A DNA stretch of 64,000 bases. Source: Cohnella sp. OV330 (GTDB lineage Bacteria; Bacillota; Bacilli; Paenibacillales; Paenibacillaceae). The stretch covers positions 213,219 through 277,218 of the forward strand of contig NZ_FOKE01000011.1 of NCBI RefSeq assembly GCF_900112065.1, in the 5' to 3' direction. Every line of letters begins with the position of its first letter. Positions within the stretch are counted from its first letter, which is position 1. Below are positions 1 to 8,625 of the stretch, piece by piece. A program made the translations under genes and the position numbers. The notes beneath the pieces were generated by a model. The model saw only the letters and a list, made by a program, of their open reading frames with translations. It did not search any database and was not told the origin of the DNA.

Positions 1-1
1 G

Positions 2-715
2 GTGACGGAGGGGCAGGCGGTATTCGAGACGGAGCAGGGGAGCTTCAGGCTGAGCCGGGGAGATATGCTGTTCATGCCGAGGGGCCTCGAACGGAGCGCA
101 TCCAATTCGCCCGAGGAGCCGCATGAGATGTTCGTCGCGCATTTTCAATATGAGGGAGAGGGTGAAGGCCTGCCGCTGTTGACTGTGCCGCAGGCGCGCG
201 TCGCGAGGCCCCATAACTACGACTACGTGCGCAACCGCTTCGCCGCACTCGTCCAATACTGGCTTCGGCAGTCGCCTTGCCGGCCGGCGCTTTGCCATGC
301 CGCGCTGCTGGAGCTGCTCGCGCTGTTCGCGGAGGCGTCCGAATCCGCGGCCTCCCAAGGCGCCGCCGCGGGTCTCGTCTATCGGCTGGAGGCGTACATG
401 CTGCTCCATTACCGCAGGACGATCGCTGTCGGCGAGCTCGCCGCCCATGTTGGGAAGACGCCGAACTACGTCAGCGCGCTGTACCGCCAATCGACGGGCC
501 GTACGCTGACTGACTACATGCAGCAGATCCGGATCGCGTCCGCCTGCGACCTGCTCCTGACCTCGCAGATGAACGTCAGAGAGATCTCGGATTACCTGGG
601 CTTTTGCGAGCAGTCGTATTTTAACAAGGTGTTCAAAAAAATAACCGGCACCCTGCCCTCCGCATACGTGCGGCACAAGGTGAACCGGTCGGAGACGGAA
701 GGCGCCGGCGATTAG
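2..715 (+). CDS. AraC-family transcriptional regulator, 5' partial
   Basis: One-component regulator with an N-terminal cupin-like sensor and a C-terminal double helix-turn-helix. The window starts inside the gene: the first residues already lie in a cupin strand (FRLSRGDMLFMPRG), so the N-terminus is missing and the GTG at base 2 is probably not the real start. Helix-turn-helix 1 is near residues 140-160 (ELAAHVGKTPNYVSALYRQ) and helix-turn-helix 2 near 188-208 (NVREISDYLGFCEQSYFNK), the usual AraC arrangement. The stop overlaps by 4 bp the end of the convergent Gln-rich gene. Such proteins commonly control sugar uptake in Paenibacillaceae, but the target lies outside the window and cannot be named. 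Confidence 0.85.
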   Translation: MTEGQAVFETEQGSFRLSRGDMLFMPRGLERSASNSPEEPHEMFVAHFQYEGEGEGLPLLTVPQARVARPHNYDYVRNRFAALVQYWLRQSPCRPALCHAALLELLALFAEASESAASQGAAAGLVYRLEAYMLLHYRRTIAVGELAAHVGKTPNYVSALYRQSTGRTLTDYMQQIRIASACDLLLTSQMNVREISDYLGFCEQSYFNKVFKKITGTLPSAYVRHKVNRSETEGAGD

Positions 716-1137
716 GCCTTGGTCAGCGCTTTGATCGTCTCATTCTGGGATTGCTGCATTTGCTGCAGCATTTGCTGAATTTGCTGGATCATCTGCTGCA
801 TCTGCTGCTGCATCTGTTCTTGTTGTTGCTGCTGCGCCGATGCTGCCTCTTCATTCTTTTTCGCGGCTTCATCCGCTTTCTTCTGCGCTGCTTGATCCGA
901 TTGCTTTTTCAGCGTTTCTGCGTCCTGAACGAGCTTTCCGACCTGCGCCTGCTGCTGTTGCACTTGCTTCAGCGCGCCTTGCCCCGCCAGATTCTGCTGC
1001 CAGATCGTATTGCTCGTCGAATTTCCTAGCGCGTCGTTGATCGCCTTATAGGCGTCGCTGCTCATCATAAGACCGATCCCGCCCGCCAAACCCGCTACGA
1101 AGATCCCCGCTGCCTTCAATACCGTCTTCTTGTTCAT
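712..1137 (-). CDS. Small membrane-anchored Gln-rich coiled-coil protein
   Basis: Not a family I can name. The ATG at 1137 is preceded by GGGAGGGG at good spacing, giving 141 aa; longer in-frame extensions lack a ribosome binding site. Residues 5-27 form a hydrophobic, Ala/Gly-rich segment, probably a membrane anchor or uncleaved signal. The middle is a charged Ala/Lys/Gln helix, and the last 40 residues are almost pure Gln/Met/Ile in a heptad-like pattern (QQMQQMIQQIQQMLQQMQQ), which predicts a strong coiled coil. The overall shape is a short anchor plus a long extracytoplasmic or cytoplasmic helix. It is convergent with the AraC gene. Confidence 0.7.
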   Translation of the reverse strand: MNKKTVLKAAGIFVAGLAGGIGLMMSSDAYKAINDALGNSTSNTIWQQNLAGQGALKQVQQQQAQVGKLVQDAETLKKQSDQAAQKKADEAAKKNEEAASAQQQQQEQMQQQMQQMIQQIQQMLQQMQQSQNETIKALTKA

Positions 1138-1344
1138 TTTAATAACCCCTCCCGGTTGAATTCCTGTGACTTCATCATACTCGATATGCGGGAAGGGTTC
1201 TGTAACGCAGACTACATTCTGGAAATTTTTTTTTGTCCGCTTGTACCGCCTGCAGTCGACGTGCGGCGCCATGCGGTTCGATATTCGCCTCGCAATCCGA
1301 TAAAATAAAACAGAAGTACATCATTCGGAAACGAGGTCTCGATA

Positions 1345-2214
1345 TTGGGAAGCGGAAAAAAACAGTCTGTCGTCTTAAGAAAAGCGCTGCGAGGATTAGC
1401 CGTCATCATCGGCGCATTCATAACGGCTTATGGTCTTGAAGCGGTGCTGATTCCGAACAACGTATCCGACGGCGGCGTGACCGGTCTCAGCATCGTAGGA
1501 TCGGAGCTGATCGAACTGCCGCTGGGTCTGTTGATCGCGGTTCTGAACATTCCGTTTATTTTTCTCGGCTACAAGCAGATCGGAAAAAGCTTCGCCATCA
1601 ACTCGGTGCTGGGCATTGCGTCGCTGGCCATCGGCACGATTACGATGCATCATATCAAACCCATTCTGGAAGGGGATACGCTGCTGGTCACCGTCGTCGG
1701 CGGCATCATTATCGGCTTTGGCATGGGTCTGGCCTTGCGCAACGGCGGCGCGCTGGACGGGATCGACATGCTGGCGGTGCTGCTGTCCCGCAAGCTGCCT
1801 TTCGGCACAAGCGACCTGATCCTGTTCCTGAATGCGTTCGTGTTTATCGTCGTCTCGACCGTCTTCGGTCTGCAGGGCGCGATCATGTCGGGCATCGCCT
1901 ACTACATCGCCTCCAAAGTAATCCATATCGTCGAAGAAGGCTTAAGCGGCGCCAAGACGTTCAAGATCATCTCCAAGCACCCCGAAACCATGGTCGAGAC
2001 GATCCGCGATCGCTTGGGGCGCGGCGCCACCTACAATGTCGTAGAAGGCGGTTACTCGAACGAACAGTTTAAAGAAATCACCTGCGTCATCAACCGATTG
2101 GAAGAAAGCAAAATGAAAGAAATCATCTACGAAATCGACCCGAGCGCATTCGTCATGGTCTACGACGTGGCCGAGGTCAAGGGCGGCAACTTCAAGAAGC
2201 ACGATATCCACTAA
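1345..2214 (+). CDS. YitT family membrane protein (DUF2179)
   Basis: Multi-pass membrane protein of 289 aa, the usual length for the YitT family. Five to six hydrophobic segments cover about residues 10-190 (for example GLLIAVLNIPFIFLGYKQI and VTVVGGIIIGFGMGLALRNG). A soluble C-terminal DUF2179 domain follows at about 215-280 (ITCVINRLEESKMKEIIYEI). The start is a TTG at 1345 with an upstream GAGG; no better ATG exists. Family members are conserved in Firmicutes, but their transport substrate is unknown. The gene stands alone with its own terminator. Confidence 0.88.
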   Translation: MGSGKKQSVVLRKALRGLAVIIGAFITAYGLEAVLIPNNVSDGGVTGLSIVGSELIELPLGLLIAVLNIPFIFLGYKQIGKSFAINSVLGIASLAIGTITMHHIKPILEGDTLLVTVVGGIIIGFGMGLALRNGGALDGIDMLAVLLSRKLPFGTSDLILFLNAFVFIVVSTVFGLQGAIMSGIAYYIASKVIHIVEEGLSGAKTFKIISKHPETMVETIRDRLGRGATYNVVEGGYSNEQFKEITCVINRLEESKMKEIIYEIDPSAFVMVYDVAEVKGGNFKKHDIH

Positions 2215-2225
2215 ATGACTTTAAA

Positions 2226-2268
2226 AAGAAACCGTCAGAGCGGATCGCGGATCGCCTTGACGGTTTTT
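2226..2268 (+). terminator. Rho-independent terminator after the YitT gene
   Basis: Arms AACCGTCA and TGACGGTT enclose a GC-rich loop and are followed by a run of T, 12 bp after the YitT stop codon. Confidence 0.8.
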
Positions 2269-2291
2269 CGTTTCGCATACAGCATGGTCCT

Positions 2292-2470
2292 GCTCCTGTA
2301 ACCGCGCTTTTCTCGCTTGCAGCACGCTCCGGCGCCGTCGTCGCTTCTGTAACGTTGCTTTTCTCTCATGCAGCGGCGGTCTTCTCCTGTAACCGCGCTA
2401 TTCTCGCTAACAGCACGCTCCCGCGCCATCGTCGCTTCTGTAACGTTGCTTTTCTCGCTTGCTGCAGCGG
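2292..2470. repeat. Short tandem array, CTGTAAC...TTCTCGCTTGCAG units
   Basis: Four related ~30-bp units start with CTGTAAC at 2296, 2347, 2387 and 2438 (spacings 51, 40 and 51). Each continues through GCTTTTCTCGCTTGCAG or a close variant. The array fills most of the 384-bp gap between the YitT terminator and the next terminator; no gene is seen there. Confidence 0.7.
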
Positions 2471-2534
2471 TCATGCCAAATCCAACCTGCGAGGCGAACT
2501 TTCTAAAGCTAGTGTAGTTTAATTTGCGTTCTGC

Positions 2535-2579
2535 TAAAAAAGGGATGAAGCAGACAACGCCGCTTCATCCCTTTTTTTT
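2535..2579 (-). terminator. Terminator of the beta-helix lipoprotein gene
   Basis: Near-perfect 10-bp stem (GGGATGAAGC / GCTTCATCCC), with A-tract on the left and T-tract on the right, so it may act in both directions. It lies just downstream of the minus-strand gene ending at 2599. Confidence 0.9.
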
Positions 2580-2598
2580 GTACCGTATATAAGGCCTT

Positions 2599-4860
2599 TT
2601 AAGTGCTGGCGCCGGTTGTGCTGGCGGAGCTGCCGCTCGAACCGCTTGTACCGTTCGTGCCGGTCGTGTCAGTGCCGGTCGTGTCAGTGCCGGTCGTGCC
2701 GTCGGTCGTGCCCGGACGACCCATGCCCCGGCCGCCTCCGAAGCCGCCGCGACCGCCGCCCATGCCGCCCATCTCGCCGCCGGTCGTGATGCCCGACTCG
2801 TTCACGTACGTCGTCTTGTCGCCGAGCTCGAACGTGACGACCTTGGTCGTGCCGGCCGTGCCGCCGCCGGTATAGAGGCCGTCCTTCGGCGTGCCGCCGG
2901 ACGTGCCGCCCGTCGAGATCGTGTAGCTCTCGCCGGATTTCAGATCAGGAGAGGAGTAGACGAGCGTCTGGAACGGCTTGATCGGGGCGAAGGTCGCGAC
3001 CGCATTGCCCGCGCTGTCCGTCAGCGTGACCAGGGTGCCCGCATCAAGCGTGCTCGGGAACGTCATGAGCAGCGATACCTGCTTCGAGTCCTCGGACGGC
3101 GCTTGCGCCATGCCCGCTGCGCCGGCCGCGATCAGCGTGCCGCCCGATTGCTCGAACGTGCCGTCGTAATCCAGCGGACCGTTGCCTGCGTTGGTCGGGC
3201 CGTTGACGATCGCCGTGCCGCCGGTCATAACGGCCGAGCCGTTGGAATCGAGGCCGTCACCGCCCGCATCCACGTAGATGTAGCCGCCGGATATCGTTAG
3301 CAGCGCCTGCTCGGTGCCCGCGGATGCATTGACGCCGTCGTCGCTGGACGTGACGTGCGTCTCGCCGCCCGCGATCGCGATGCTCGCGCTCTCGATGCCT
3401 TCGTAGCTCTTGGCGATATCGATCGTGCCGTCCGAGATGGTGAGCGTCGCGTCGCCGTGAATGCCGTCGTCTCCGCTCTGCAGGCTGAACGTGCCGCCCA
3501 AGATGCCGACGTTGGCATTGCCGTGGATCGCGTCGTCCGCCGCATCCACGGCGAACGTGCCGCCTGCGACGGCGATGTCGCCCCCAGCCTTCAGTCCCTT
3601 GGCGCTCGTCGATTCGGTCTCTTCAGACGACGCCGCAGTCGTCTCATCCGCGTCGTTCCCGCTCTTATCGATTGAACCCGAAGCCGTATCGCTCGAAGCC
3701 GCCGCGCCGGAAGCCGTCGAGTCCGAAGCCGTCGCGCTATCCGAAGGCGCCGCTTGCGCCGAATCCGTCACGCCGCTCGAGCCTGGTCCTTGGCCGTCCG
3801 TCGGCGGCTGTCCGTCGGCCGGCATTTGCCCGTCCACAGGCATCTGCGGCATTTCGACGTCCGTGCCCTGCCAATCGGGACGCCCGCCGCCGAAACCGCC
3901 GCCCATGCCGCCCGGCCCATTCTCCGTATGCACGATGGTCGAAGCCGCCGCGCCGCCGCCCGTCACGATGTCGAACGTGCCGTCCGCCACTAGGAGTGCC
4001 GTCTCCGCTTGAATTCCGTCGTTCACGGACGTGATCTTGAACGTGCCGTTCGCGATCGCGACGAAGCCCTTGTCCGCGTCCTTGTCGTTGGTCGACTTGA
4101 TGCCGTCGCCGCCCGCGTCGATCGTGATGTCGCCGTCCTGGATCGCGACGAGATCCTTGCCGATCAATCCGTCGTCCGCCGACTTGACCGCGATCGTGCC
4201 GCTCACGATTTTCAGATCGTCCTTGGCGGCGATGCCGTCGTTCGCGTTGCCGGCGACGGTCAGCTTGCCGGTGCCGTTAATCGTCAGATCGTCCTTGCTG
4301 AACAGCGCGGCCGTCGGCGCTTCTTCGGAGGTATCCGCGTAGGTCGCGCCGTCCGTCACCGCGTTCTCCGTGCCGTCGGCGAGCGTCACGACCGTCTTGT
4401 CGGCCGATTTGACGTAGATGGCGGAGCCGTTCTTGTTCGTGATGTCGGCGCCGTTCAGCACGAGGCGCACGACGTCGCCGTCTCCGGCCTCGACGACGAT
4501 CTGCCCGTCGTCCAGCGTGCCGCTCAGCACGTACGTGCCCGCCGCCGCGATCTTGACCGCGCCGCCCTGAGCCGTCGCGCCCGATCCGGTCACGGTCGCC
4601 GCGCCGCCGTCCAGCGCGATCGTCGTCGCTCCGTCCGCCGACCACGTCGCAGTCGTGTCTGACTCATCAAACGTCACTTTGTCGTCCAGATTCACGCTGG
4701 CCAGCGTGATCGGCGTACCCGATGACGCGGCGGACGCCGTCTGGACCGTGCTCGCGGACGCGGCGCCGGCCGCATCCGACGACTTTGCGCTACAGCCTGC
4801 GGCCAGCATGGCGGCGAGGAGCGCGACGGCGATTGCTTTTGCTTGATGCGAATGTTTCAT
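2599..4860 (-). CDS. Cthe_2159-type carbohydrate-binding beta-helix lipoprotein
   Basis: Predicted surface lipoprotein of 753 aa. The signal peptide ends in a lipobox (AAMLAAGC, Cys 23). Residues ~60-610 are a long series of short Gly/Asp-rich beta turns (for example GDGDVVRLVLNGADITNKNG, DDGIHG and DDGVNAS). This is the pattern of the carbohydrate-binding domain family founded on Clostridium thermocellum Cthe_2159, which binds acidic sugars and cellulose. A Pro/Gly/Gln linker lies near 330-365, and the C-terminus is a Gly/Thr low-complexity tail with GTDTT repeats. RBS AGAGGGAA precedes the ATG. It lies immediately downstream of the DUF4956 and VTC polymerase genes on the same strand. Ligand specificity is not evident. 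Confidence 0.82.
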   Translation of the reverse strand: MKHSHQAKAIAVALLAAMLAAGCSAKSSDAAGAASASTVQTASAASSGTPITLASVNLDDKVTFDESDTTATWSADGATTIALDGGAATVTGSGATAQGGAVKIAAAGTYVLSGTLDDGQIVVEAGDGDVVRLVLNGADITNKNGSAIYVKSADKTVVTLADGTENAVTDGATYADTSEEAPTAALFSKDDLTINGTGKLTVAGNANDGIAAKDDLKIVSGTIAVKSADDGLIGKDLVAIQDGDITIDAGGDGIKSTNDKDADKGFVAIANGTFKITSVNDGIQAETALLVADGTFDIVTGGGAAASTIVHTENGPGGMGGGFGGGRPDWQGTDVEMPQMPVDGQMPADGQPPTDGQGPGSSGVTDSAQAAPSDSATASDSTASGAAASSDTASGSIDKSGNDADETTAASSEETESTSAKGLKAGGDIAVAGGTFAVDAADDAIHGNANVGILGGTFSLQSGDDGIHGDATLTISDGTIDIAKSYEGIESASIAIAGGETHVTSSDDGVNASAGTEQALLTISGGYIYVDAGGDGLDSNGSAVMTGGTAIVNGPTNAGNGPLDYDGTFEQSGGTLIAAGAAGMAQAPSEDSKQVSLLMTFPSTLDAGTLVTLTDSAGNAVATFAPIKPFQTLVYSSPDLKSGESYTISTGGTSGGTPKDGLYTGGGTAGTTKVVTFELGDKTTYVNESGITTGGEMGGMGGGRGGFGGGRGMGRPGTTDGTTGTDTTGTDTTGTNGTSGSSGSSASTTGAST

Positions 4861-4925
4861 AGGATTCCCTCTTCTCGGTTAGGATGATGCTGCGTATCGT
4901 CTTGCGCTTTAATCGAACCAATCGA

Positions 4926-5606
4926 TCAATACTCCTGCACGACCGGGTTCATCGTGAGCGTGATATCCAGATTGCCGTTGCGCGTCCTTACCGCGTCGAG
5001 CAACTCCTTCTGACTGGTCTGCGGCCCGATCTGGACCGCATACACGAGCTCGTACAGACTGCCAAGCTCCGTCGTACGCACCTTCTTCAGCTCGTAGCCG
5101 ACGCCGAATTTCCGGAAGATTTCGTCGAACGCTTCTTCATAGCCCAAATTCTCGGGAATCGTGACCTTCAGCAGCTTGGTCTGCGCTCTGTTCGCGCCGA
5201 AGCCCACCGCCTTGAGCACGAACATCAGGATGCACAGGCACACCGTGAACAGCGCCGCGTAGCCATAAGCGCCGACGCCGCAGGCCAGGCCCGCCGCCAT
5301 CGAGAACAGCACGTAGGAGATGTCCTTCGAGTCGCCCGGCGCGCTTCGGAACCGGATGATCGAGAAGGCGCCCGCCAGGCTGAACGCCCGGGCGATGTTG
5401 CTGCCGATCAGGAGGATGATGATGGCGACGATCGTCGGCAGGACCATCATCGTGAGCGTGAAGCTCGGGGAGTAAGCGACTTGCGTTTTCATATAAGTAA
5501 GGCTGATGATGCCTCCCAGCAGGATGGCGATGCCGAAGGTGAGCAGCGCATGCGTCAAAGTCAGCTCCGCATCCGCGGCCACCGTGCTGAATATCGAGTC
5601 GATCAT
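4926..5606 (-). CDS. DUF4956 membrane protein
   Basis: 226 aa with three to four hydrophobic segments in the N-terminal half (ALLTFGIAILLGGIISLTYM; LTMMVLPTIVAIIILLIGSN; YGYAALFTVCLCILMFVLKA). A soluble C-terminal alpha/beta portion of about 90 residues follows. It matches the DUF4956 layout, a family usually encoded beside VTC-domain polymerases. The ATG overlaps the stop of the upstream VTC gene by 4 bp (ATGA), so translation is probably coupled. A role as membrane partner or export channel for the polymer made by the VTC protein is an inference from this pairing. Confidence 0.82.
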   Translation of the reverse strand: MIDSIFSTVAADAELTLTHALLTFGIAILLGGIISLTYMKTQVAYSPSFTLTMMVLPTIVAIIILLIGSNIARAFSLAGAFSIIRFRSAPGDSKDISYVLFSMAAGLACGVGAYGYAALFTVCLCILMFVLKAVGFGANRAQTKLLKVTIPENLGYEEAFDEIFRKFGVGYELKKVRTTELGSLYELVYAVQIGPQTSQKELLDAVRTRNGNLDITLTMNPVVQEY

Positions 5607-6409
5607 AGCAAAAATCTCTCCCTTTCCATTTGCGTCCGTTCCATCGCGTTGACGTCAACCCCGCCGGCGCCAGCCGCGTACAGCTCCGGCACTTTGCCTG
5701 CGTAGCGGATCGACTTCTTGTACTCGTTGCCGTACTTGCTGAAGCCCGTCCGGTACATCGACAGCTCCGACAGCAGCCTCGACAGCCATACCGGCACCGT
5801 CTTCTCCGCCTTCACTTCCATGAGCCACTGGCCCTTCTCCATCAGCTGCTCGCCGTGGTCTCCAGCCTCCAGAGCCAGGTCATGCCGCCGCGACCGGATG
5901 TTCGTATCGAACGTGATCCGCAGATCCCGGCCGTCCTTCGCGAACATAGCGATCCGGTCGTACGCCAGATACGTCATCGGCACCAGCTCGTACCGCGACA
6001 GGAAGTACTCGATCTCCGCGATGACCTGCTTGTTCATCCCCTCGCGGAAGGCCGGCGGCCGGCCCGTCCGGACGAATTCGTACGCTTCGCCAAGCCTCAG
6101 CGACGTCCGGCGCTTGTTCACGAGGCCGAACACCTTCTTTTTCAGCTCCAGGTACACCTTCGCGTCCGGCTCCGGCACGCCGTAAGCCCGGATCCGCAGC
6201 TTTTCCCGATACTTCGGTTTCGAGAGGCTCGCGCGGATCAGCGTGTGCTGCGGGGTATCGTAATAAAGGTTGCTGATCGAGTAAAACTTGTCGTCCTTGT
6301 TGTACGCGTCGAGGTTCATGTATGCCGTCAGGCGGTTGTAGATGCCGTAGAAGGCTTTCGTGTCCATCAGGTATTTGTTCTCGTAGCGGTTGAAAACTTC
6401 GATCGCCAT
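5603..6409 (-). CDS. VTC-domain polyphosphate polymerase
   Basis: 268 aa, a single VTC/tunnel-fold (CYTH-related) domain. In characterised relatives this domain makes inorganic polyphosphate from nucleoside triphosphate. Features include the N-terminal RYENKYLM, paired basic strands (KPKYREKLRIRAYG), an acidic/basic strand (VYLELKKKVFGLVNKRR) and the C-terminal SKYGNEYKKSIRY, giving the alternating Lys/Arg/Glu pattern of the catalytic tunnel. The ATG at 6409 is chosen because AAGGAAGGGAG precedes it; an upstream in-frame ATG at 6454 lacks such a site. First gene of a three-gene minus-strand operon, divergent from the two-component system at 6613. Confidence 0.85.
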   Translation of the reverse strand: MAIEVFNRYENKYLMDTKAFYGIYNRLTAYMNLDAYNKDDKFYSISNLYYDTPQHTLIRASLSKPKYREKLRIRAYGVPEPDAKVYLELKKKVFGLVNKRRTSLRLGEAYEFVRTGRPPAFREGMNKQVIAEIEYFLSRYELVPMTYLAYDRIAMFAKDGRDLRITFDTNIRSRRHDLALEAGDHGEQLMEKGQWLMEVKAEKTVPVWLSRLLSELSMYRTGFSKYGNEYKKSIRYAGKVPELYAAGAGGVDVNAMERTQMERERFLL

Positions 6410-6612
6410 GCGCCCGCGCTCCCTTCCTTGTCGGCGACTGCCTCGCCCTTCCATGACTCAAGCTTAGCGGGGGAACCTTTAACGAATCTTAAATTGTAAA
6501 CGCAGTGTAAAAACTTATTGTCCGGCGCGCCGCAGTGGTACGATTAAGGTTGATTAAAGGTTTTCTCCCTACAATTAAGGGCAAGACGATAGACGAAGGG
6601 GTTCGGACGACC

Positions 6613-7293
6613 ATGAGGATACTCATCGTAGAAGACGAGGTGCATCTGGCGGAGGCGCTCTCGCAGATTCTTCGCAAAAACCACTATTCCGTAGACACCG
6701 TGCACGACGGACAGTCGGGGCTGGACAACGCGATGAGCGGCATCTACGACCTGCTGCTGCTCGATATCATGCTTCCTGAAATGGACGGGATCGAGGTGCT
6801 GCGGACGCTCCGCGAGCAAGGCGTGCAGACGCCCGTCATCATGCTCACCGCCAAAGGCGAGACCGACGACAAGATCGCGGGGCTCGACTACGGGGCGGAC
6901 GACTATATCGCGAAACCGTTCGTCACGGGCGAGCTGCTGGCGCGGATCCGGGCAGCGCTGCGGCGCAAGGGCGAGGCCGTCATCCCGGACGACGGGCTGC
7001 GGTTCGGCGATCTCGAGCTCAACGCGTCGACGCTCAAGCTGTCGTGCAAGGGCAAGGAGCTGAAGCTGATCTTGAAGGAAAGCGAGCTGCTGGAGCTGCT
7101 GATCTCGCGCCGGCAGGCGGTGACGAGCAAGGAGCAGATCATCGAGAAGCTGTGGGGCTTCGACTCGGACGCGGAGCACAACAACGTGGAGGTCTACATC
7201 TCCTTTTTGCGAAAAAAACTGACCTTCCTGAACGCGTCGGCGCGCATAAGCACGATACGGGGCGTCGGGTACGTACTGGAGGCGGCGGACTGA
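6613..7293 (+). CDS. OmpR/PhoB-family response regulator
   Basis: 226 aa. The receiver domain occupies residues 1-115, with acidic pocket E7/D8, phospho-acceptor D51 (LLLLDIMLPEMDG), T/S switch in MLTAKGE and Lys in AKPF. A winged-helix DNA-binding domain follows at about 130-225 and ends with STIRGVGYVLE. The ATG at 6613 is chosen as it begins the receiver (MRILIVEDE), with AAGGGG upstream; an in-frame extension to 6535 has no domain content. It overlaps the kinase gene by one base. Divergence from the polyphosphate-polymerase operon suggests it may control that operon, which is an inference. Confidence 0.93.
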   Translation: MRILIVEDEVHLAEALSQILRKNHYSVDTVHDGQSGLDNAMSGIYDLLLLDIMLPEMDGIEVLRTLREQGVQTPVIMLTAKGETDDKIAGLDYGADDYIAKPFVTGELLARIRAALRRKGEAVIPDDGLRFGDLELNASTLKLSCKGKELKLILKESELLELLISRRQAVTSKEQIIEKLWGFDSDAEHNNVEVYISFLRKKLTFLNASARISTIRGVGYVLEAAD

Positions 7294-8579
7294 TGTTCAA
7301 CCGGCTGCGCAATCGGTTTCTCCTTATGAACATGGTCATCATCACGATCATCATGCTCGTGGCCTTCGCTTCTATCTATATCATCACGTACCAGAACACC
7401 AAGCGGGACATCGACATGGAGCTGCACCGCGTCGCGGACTTCTACCATAAAGGCGACGCCATGAACGGGGGCAAGCAGCGGCAGGGACAGGACGGCAGCC
7501 GGCCTCCGCAGCAGATGGCCGACGGCGGCATGGGTCCATTCGCGGAGCGCTCCGTATCCTTCGCCTTGCGGACGGACGCGTCGTGGAACCTGGTCTCCAC
7601 GGACTCCCGCTACGACATGGACGACGAATTTTATGCCGCGGTGCTGAAAAAGGCGAAGGGGGATCCCGTGGACAGCGGACGCTTCACGCTGAGCGACACG
7701 CGTTGGGCGTACAGCGTGGAGCCCGGTCCGTCAGGATATACGGTCTCCTATATGGACATGACCGCCCAACAGAAGATCCTCACGAATCTCGTGTATACCT
7801 TCTCGGCGGTCGCGCTCGTCATGCTGGCGGTTATCTACGGCACGAGCCGTTACTTCGCGGGACGCTCGATCGCGCCGGTACGGGACGCCTTCGACAAGCA
7901 GAAGCGGTTCATCGCCGACGCCTCCCACGAGCTCAAGACGCCGCTCGCCGTCATCAACACCAACGCCGACGTGCTGCTCGCCAACGAGGGCGATACGATC
8001 GCCTCTCAAGCGAAGTGGCTGCATCATATCAAGTCGGAGACCGAGCGCATGAAGACGCTGACCAACGATCTGTTGTATCTGACCGAGATGGAGGATGCCC
8101 GCGCGCGGACGATCTTCGTGCCGTTCGACGTCAGCGACGCCGTGGAAGGCGTCCTCCTGACGATGGAGGCCGTCATCTTCGAGCAGGATCTCGCGCTCGC
8201 GTACGACGTCGAGCCCGGCCTGACCGCCGTCGGCAGCGCCGAGCAGCTCAAGCAGGTCGTCATGATCCTGCTGGACAACGCGGTCAAGTACAACGAGCCC
8301 AAGGGCGAGATCTCGCTGACGCTCAAGAAGCAGCATCACCAGATCCAGCTCGCGGTCTCGAACACCGGCGCGGGCATTCCCGCGGAGCACGTGGACCGCA
8401 TTTTCGACCGCTTCTACCGTGCCGACGCCTCGCGTTCGCGCAAGCAGGGCGGCTACGGCCTCGGCCTCGCCATCGCCAAGTCGATCGTCGAGCAGCATCG
8501 CGGCCGGATCTCCGCCAAGAGCGCGCCCGGCGAGCGGACGACGTTCACGGTGACGCTCCCGCTCGAAGCAAAAAAATAA
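7293..8579 (+). CDS. Sensor histidine kinase, EnvZ/PhoR-like
   Basis: 428 aa. TM1 is about residues 9-32, followed by an extracellular segment of ~130 residues rich in Gln/Gly/Asp at 55-80, and TM2 at about 163-185. A short linker leads to the HisKA box with phospho-acceptor H212 (FIADASHELKTPL). The HATPase shows an N box (LLDNAVKYNE), G1 (NTGAGIP), F box (FDRFYRAD) and G2 (GYGLGLAIA). The ATG is inside the preceding stop (TGATG), so translation is coupled to the response regulator. No full HAMP is apparent. The signal is unknown. Confidence 0.93.
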   Translation: MFNRLRNRFLLMNMVIITIIMLVAFASIYIITYQNTKRDIDMELHRVADFYHKGDAMNGGKQRQGQDGSRPPQQMADGGMGPFAERSVSFALRTDASWNLVSTDSRYDMDDEFYAAVLKKAKGDPVDSGRFTLSDTRWAYSVEPGPSGYTVSYMDMTAQQKILTNLVYTFSAVALVMLAVIYGTSRYFAGRSIAPVRDAFDKQKRFIADASHELKTPLAVINTNADVLLANEGDTIASQAKWLHHIKSETERMKTLTNDLLYLTEMEDARARTIFVPFDVSDAVEGVLLTMEAVIFEQDLALAYDVEPGLTAVGSAEQLKQVVMILLDNAVKYNEPKGEISLTLKKQHHQIQLAVSNTGAGIPAEHVDRIFDRFYRADASRSRKQGGYGLGLAIAKSIVEQHRGRISAKSAPGERTTFTVTLPLEAKK

Positions 8580-8625
8580 GCCTGCCGCTAGGAGATTCGC
8601 GGGGCTTTGTCGAATCTTGCACGTT

